Translations under genes and position numbers: made by a program
In this document: in pieces, positions 7,717-10,428 of the stretch
Layout: each line of letters starts with the position of its first letter
How positions within the stretch are numbered: position 1 is the stretch's first letter
NCBI GenBank assembly: GCA_019309665.1
Contig: JAFDFV010000028.1
Span: 1 to 10,428 of the forward strand
Direction of reading: 5' to 3'
Length of the DNA stretch: 10,428 nucleotides
From: Deltaproteobacteria bacterium
GTDB taxonomy: Bacteria; Desulfobacterota; Desulfobacteria; Desulfobacterales; ETH-SRB1
Notes under the pieces: model-generated
Told to the model about the DNA's origin: nothing
The model's input: the letters and a program-made list of their open reading frames with translations, nothing else
The model's database searches: none

Positions 7717-7721
7717 GGTAG
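7545..7721 (+). pseudogene. Broken plus-strand reading frames; last piece resembles the N-terminus of an excisionase/MerR-type HTH protein
   Basis: Three short frames follow each other: 7545-7610 (21 aa), an overlapping frame at about 7595-7648 reading GEIRVKDLDIDMADVKH, and 7635-7721 (28 aa). The last contains a second ATG at 7677 preceded by GGGGGA, giving MPKYYTVKETEELG before a TAG. The YTVKETEEL wording resembles the first helix of AlpA/excisionase-type helix-turn-helix proteins (usual form YTVKEAAELLGV). The TAG stop is made by the left end of the inverted-repeat element at 7717, which fits truncation of a gene by insertion. The identity is a weak inference from 14 residues. The earlier frames are not recognised and their order suggests frameshift decay, or they may simply be non-coding. 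Confidence 0.3.
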
Positions 7722-7859
7722 TCCCTACAAAGCAGTGCAGGTTTGGGAATACTGCCCTATTTTACTTTGTAAACATCTGATTTTTCACTATGTGCTGCCA
7801 GAAAACATGATATCTAACTTATTGAAATTATTGACCTGCACTGTTTTGTAGGGACTACC
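7717..7859. mobile_element. MITE-like element with 26-bp terminal inverted repeats
   Basis: Left arm 7717-7742 and right arm 7834-7859 are reverse complements over 26 bases with a single mismatch (position 16 from the outer end). They start GGTAGTCCCTACAAA and continue to CAGTGCAGGT. The 91-bp core (7743-7833) has no open frame. TA dinucleotides at 7719-7720 and 7856-7857 could be a TA target duplication, leaving a 135-bp element; that would suit an IS630/Tc1-mariner type source, but the TA could equally belong to the arms. No transposase is present, so any movement would need one in trans. A structured-RNA function is an alternative. Confidence 0.7.
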
Positions 7860-7877
7860 AATTTTTGAATGTGTTTT

Positions 7878-8161
7878 TTAAAACAACTTTATCTGTCCTG
7901 ATGCATCGGCTTTTTGTTTCTTTTTGGTTTTTCCTTTTGTGTGCAGGCCGGCTTTTACTTCCTGTTCATGGATTTCGTGGTTTAGTTTTAGCAGGCGTTT
8001 TAGAACTTTTTTCTGGTATCTGGTGAGATTGTGTATCGTACACGGTCATTTTCCGGCAGATAATCCACTTCGTAAAAATCATGGGCAAGATTTATATCCT
8101 CCCAGCCATAAGCCTTTAGAACTGTTTGGATTTGAGCAACAGCCTTGTTTATATCCGGCTT
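7878..8161 (-). pseudogene. C-terminal relic of an Eco57I-type DNA methyltransferase/restriction enzyme, frameshifted
   Basis: Two adjacent minus-strand frames join into one recognisable tail. The upstream frame (about 8161-8007) reads KAYGWEDINLAHDFYEVDY followed by LPENDRVRYTISPDTRKK and then stops. The downstream frame (8012-7878) continues with VLKRLLKLNHEIHEQEV and ends in a lysine-rich stretch and IKLF-stop. The switch falls in a run of six T on the plus strand (8007-8012); one extra base would restore the frame. This is the typical C-terminus of large Eco57I/PglX-like methyltransferase-endonucleases (YGW..., YTIS..., LLKLNHE...). The catalytic NPPY part is absent: further upstream the frame meets a stop at 8162-8164, and the lipoprotein gene follows. 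A deletion relic is therefore likely. A sequencing error could explain the single frameshift but not the missing body. Confidence 0.6.
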
Positions 8162-8220
8162 TTATTGGGCGCTGTGCCTATCTCTATCAGAGTGGTGTTG
8201 ATCCGTTTGCTTGCCGACAA

Positions 8221-8592
8221 TCAATGCACGATATCTCTATAACCATATGCGGAGTCGTAGATTACACCGTTCTTATCAATATAGAAAGATGTGTTGATGA
8301 TACGCACACGTCGTTCCGGGGGATAAACTCTCTTTTCTTTCCTAATAGTCGTCTTGTCAGCACCTTTCTGCTTATAGGTGGTTACAGTACCTGGCCACAC
8401 GGAAACTTCCTTTTCCTGGTATATCCAGATCTCTCCTCCTTTGTCATCCGGTTCCTTTGCGTCAGGCGGGCCAAGCTGGCCTATAAGGTAAGCCCTGGTC
8501 ATGCCGTGATAGCTTTCAAGGTTTATCTTTGTTGCCTGACAGGCGCAAAGACCTAATACCACGGCCGCCATGAATAATATTGTCTTTTTCAT
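8221..8592 (-). CDS. Small SmpA/OmlA (BamE)-like lipoprotein
   Basis: A 123-residue predicted lipoprotein. The signal peptide MKKTILFMAAVVLGLCAC has a lipobox L-C-A-C with lipidated Cys18; the residue after it is Gln, which would favour outer-membrane sorting under the E. coli +2 rule. The mature part has the pattern of BamE/SmpA-like domains: YHGMTRAYLIGQLGPPD (about 28-44), GGEIWIYQEKEV (about 52-63), and a final strand FYIDKNGVIYDSAYGY. A central insertion rich in Lys, Arg and Thr separates the halves. GAGGA lies eight bases before the ATG. The gene lies 98 bp downstream of recN on the same strand, as bamE follows recN in E. coli, but similarity is too weak here to call it BamE; it may be one of the many uncharacterised lipoproteins with this fold. 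Function unknown. Confidence 0.75.
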   Translation of the reverse strand: MKKTILFMAAVVLGLCACQATKINLESYHGMTRAYLIGQLGPPDAKEPDDKGGEIWIYQEKEVSVWPGTVTTYKQKGADKTTIRKEKRVYPPERRVRIINTSFYIDKNGVIYDSAYGYRDIVH

Positions 8593-8682
8593 AATGTCTT
8601 TCCTCTTTCAAATAACTAAATCATACCTTGAGCAATTTTTTACTCGACCTGCACCAATCTCTTGCGCATCAAAGACTTTTTA

Positions 8683-8699
8683 CAAAGCCGTCAGCTTTG
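8683..8699. other. Small hairpin over the recN stop codon
   Basis: CAAAGC (8683-8688) and GCTTTG (8694-8699) form a 6-bp stem with a 5-base loop that includes the recN TGA. No T-run follows on the minus strand, so it does not look like a complete intrinsic terminator; it may only slow transcription or be chance. Confidence 0.3.
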
Positions 8700-10388
8700 A
8701 AGCATTTCACGTGCATATTCAAGAGTTGTCTTTGTAATTTCCATGCCGCCCAGCATTCTGGCTATTTCTTTTATGCGGTCTTTTTCATTTAGCGGGTTTA
8801 TAGAGGTGATAGTTCTGCCCTGCGAAACATTTTTTGTTATCCTGAAATGATTATCGCCGAATTTTGCGATCTGCGGCAGATGTGTGATGCAGATTATCTG
8901 ATGATAGCGGGCAAGTTTAGACAGCTTTTTACCAACAGCTTCGGCCACACTTCCTCCGATTCCGGCATCCACCTCATCAAAAACCAGGGTTTCGACCGAT
9001 CCTTTCTCGGCCAAAATAGCCTTTAAAGCAAGGACAATTCTTGAGAGTTCACCTCCGGAGGCTATGCTTGCCATAGGTTTAAGGTCTTCTCCCACATTAG
9101 GAGCGATCAAAAAACTTGCCTGGTCAATTCCTGTTTCATTTATAGTATTTCCCTTGACAACAAGGTGGGGATCTGAGTTGTCGCTTTCCGGTATTGTTTG
9201 TAAAAATATCTTAAATTTGGTCCCTGACATTCGAAGTGAGGCAAGCTCTTTTTCGACTTTTTTTGCAAGTAATTTTGCGGTTTGCGATCTTTTAGATGAA
9301 AGATCTAAGGATAACATGGATAATTCTCCATACAATTCCGAAAGCTTTGTTTCAATATCATTTATTTGGCCGGAAATGTTTTCAATTCCGGAAAGTTCTT
9401 GATCTATGGTTTCAAGATGCAAAATTACCGATTCAAGGGTTCCTCCATATTTACGCTTCAATCTTGTGAGGATATCCAGGCGCGATTCCACCTCTTCCAG
9501 GCGCTTATCATCCAGTGGTATAATTTTCAGGTAAGTTCTAAGCTCCTCAGCTATATCCTCTATTCGAAAAGAAGCCTTGTTCAGGTCTTTTGCTTTTGAT
9601 GACAGCTCTGGATCTATTTCACTTGCCCTCTCAAGATTCTTTTTCACTTCAACAAGCCTTTCAACTATAGCTCCGTTTGCGCTGTAAAGTTCTTCAATAC
9701 TGCTGTACACAGCTTTATAAAGCTCTTCTCCATTTTTTAATCTTATTCTTTCCTGTTCAAGGGAGGCATCTTCTCCGGGTTTTATAGAAGCGTCTATAAT
9801 TTCTTTTTTTTGAAATTCCAGCAAATTAATGTGTTCCGCCTGTCTGTCTCGTATGTTACTAAGTTTACGAAGCTTTTGAATCAATGGAACAATTTCATGA
9901 AAAAGCCTGTAGATTTTATTTCGTATAGGAGTCAGAGCACCGAACTGATCAATAATCATCAGTTGAAGATCTTCTTTTAGAAGACCCTGATGAGCATGCT
10001 GCCCGGATATGCTGGCCAGATTTTCAGTTGCCTGGTTCAGCATCTGTATGGTTGCAAGATGTCCGTTTATGTAAATTTTGTGCCGGTCTCCGCGGGAAAT
10101 AATTCTTCTTATCAATAATTCTTCAGATGCCTTGCCACCTTGCTCATCAAGAATTTTGAAAACTCTGCTTTCCGGAGTTATTTTAAATAATGCTTCAAGT
10201 TCAGCGGTTTCAACGCCGGTTCTAATGAGTTTTGCTGATGCTCTGCTGCCCAGTAAAAGATTAACGGCATTTATAATGATGGATTTGCCTGCACCGGTTT
10301 CACCACTTAATATAGTTAGACCGTCTGAAAAGCATATATGAAGATTTTCAATTATTGTAAAATTTTTAATGGAAAGTTCTTTAAGCAT
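8691..10388 (-). CDS. recN: DNA repair protein RecN
   Basis: RecN is an SMC-like ATPase that acts with RecA in double-strand break repair in the cytosol. From ATG at 10388 the protein is 565 residues, close to the usual 550-580. It starts MLKELSIKNFTIIENL, typical of the family. Walker A is GETGAGKSIIINAV at about 29-42; ISGQHAHQGLL follows near 127-137. A charged, coiled-coil-rich middle runs from about 150 to 390. The ABC signature is ASGGELSRIVLALKAI (about 443-458), Walker B TLVFDEVDAGIGG (about 467-479), and the switch histidine is in CITHLPQIAKFGDNH. The frame stays open upstream to GTG at 10424, which would add 12 residues with no RecN-like character. Neither start has a visible Shine-Dalgarno (the window ends four bases before the GTG). 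The ATG is preferred on homology. Any promoter or LexA site would lie outside the window. Confidence 0.95.
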   Translation of the reverse strand: MLKELSIKNFTIIENLHICFSDGLTILSGETGAGKSIIINAVNLLLGSRASAKLIRTGVETAELEALFKITPESRVFKILDEQGGKASEELLIRRIISRGDRHKIYINGHLATIQMLNQATENLASISGQHAHQGLLKEDLQLMIIDQFGALTPIRNKIYRLFHEIVPLIQKLRKLSNIRDRQAEHINLLEFQKKEIIDASIKPGEDASLEQERIRLKNGEELYKAVYSSIEELYSANGAIVERLVEVKKNLERASEIDPELSSKAKDLNKASFRIEDIAEELRTYLKIIPLDDKRLEEVESRLDILTRLKRKYGGTLESVILHLETIDQELSGIENISGQINDIETKLSELYGELSMLSLDLSSKRSQTAKLLAKKVEKELASLRMSGTKFKIFLQTIPESDNSDPHLVVKGNTINETGIDQASFLIAPNVGEDLKPMASIASGGELSRIVLALKAILAEKGSVETLVFDEVDAGIGGSVAEAVGKKLSKLARYHQIICITHLPQIAKFGDNHFRITKNVSQGRTITSINPLNEKDRIKEIARMLGGMEITKTTLEYAREMLQS

Positions 10389-10428
10389 ACAAATGTATTC
10401 GAAAGAATTGTGGTAAGCGTTCACGGAA

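Noticed and set aside
7924..8556. 210-codon plus-strand open frame across the lipoprotein gene and the methyltransferase relic
   Set aside because: Antisense to a convincing lipoprotein with signal peptide and ribosome binding site; composition is Cys/Phe/Ser-rich low-sense peptide with no motif.
8683..8699. Intrinsic terminator after recN
   Set aside because: The stem is only 6 bp, overlaps the stop codon and has no following T-run.

Overview
The window holds six substantially complete or edge-cut genes, all on the minus strand, plus one short decayed stretch. Read in the direction of transcription (right to left) they are: recN (DNA-repair SMC-like ATPase), a small SmpA/BamE-like lipoprotein, a degraded interval of about 0.8 kb, an Atg22/UMF1-type MFS transporter translationally coupled to a large acyltransferase-ACP-acyl ligase fusion, a YihY/BrkB inner-membrane protein, and the first 745 codons of phosphoenolpyruvate synthase (ppsA), which runs off the left edge. 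Lipoprotein sorting, the BamE-like fold and an Aas-like phospholipid enzyme point to a Gram-negative, diderm bacterium. The AT-leaning composition and gene mix would fit Desulfobacterota or a related lineage, but that placement is an inference and no marker gene in the window settles it.

Layout. 1-2235: ppsA, 3' truncated by the window edge, with a good sigma70-like promoter in the 157-bp gap upstream. 2393-3256: yihY/brkB. 3257-3487: a non-coding gap containing a pair of 32-bp imperfect inverted repeats 66 bp apart. 3488-6136 and 6136-7410: the fusion enzyme and the MFS transporter, sharing one base in a TAATG stop/start. 7411-8220: a gene graveyard with a short broken plus-strand reading frame, a compact inverted-repeat element (26-bp arms with one mismatch, TA at each border) and the frameshifted C-terminal tail of an Eco57I-type DNA methyltransferase/restriction enzyme on the minus strand. 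8221-8592: lipoprotein. 8691-10388: recN, whose upstream region is cut by the right edge.

How the genes work together. The clearest functional unit is the transporter plus fusion enzyme. Its logic resembles the lplT-aas pair of Enterobacteria, where an MFS protein flips lysophospholipid inward and Aas re-acylates it using an acyl-ACP intermediate. Here the transporter is from a different MFS branch and the enzyme carries its own acyl-carrier domain between acyltransferase and ligase, so acyl activation, carriage and transfer sit on one chain. The recN-lipoprotein order echoes recN-bamE of gamma-proteobacteria. PpsA (gluconeogenic PEP formation) and YihY appear to be independent units. No tRNA, rRNA, CRISPR array or intact transposase gene was seen.
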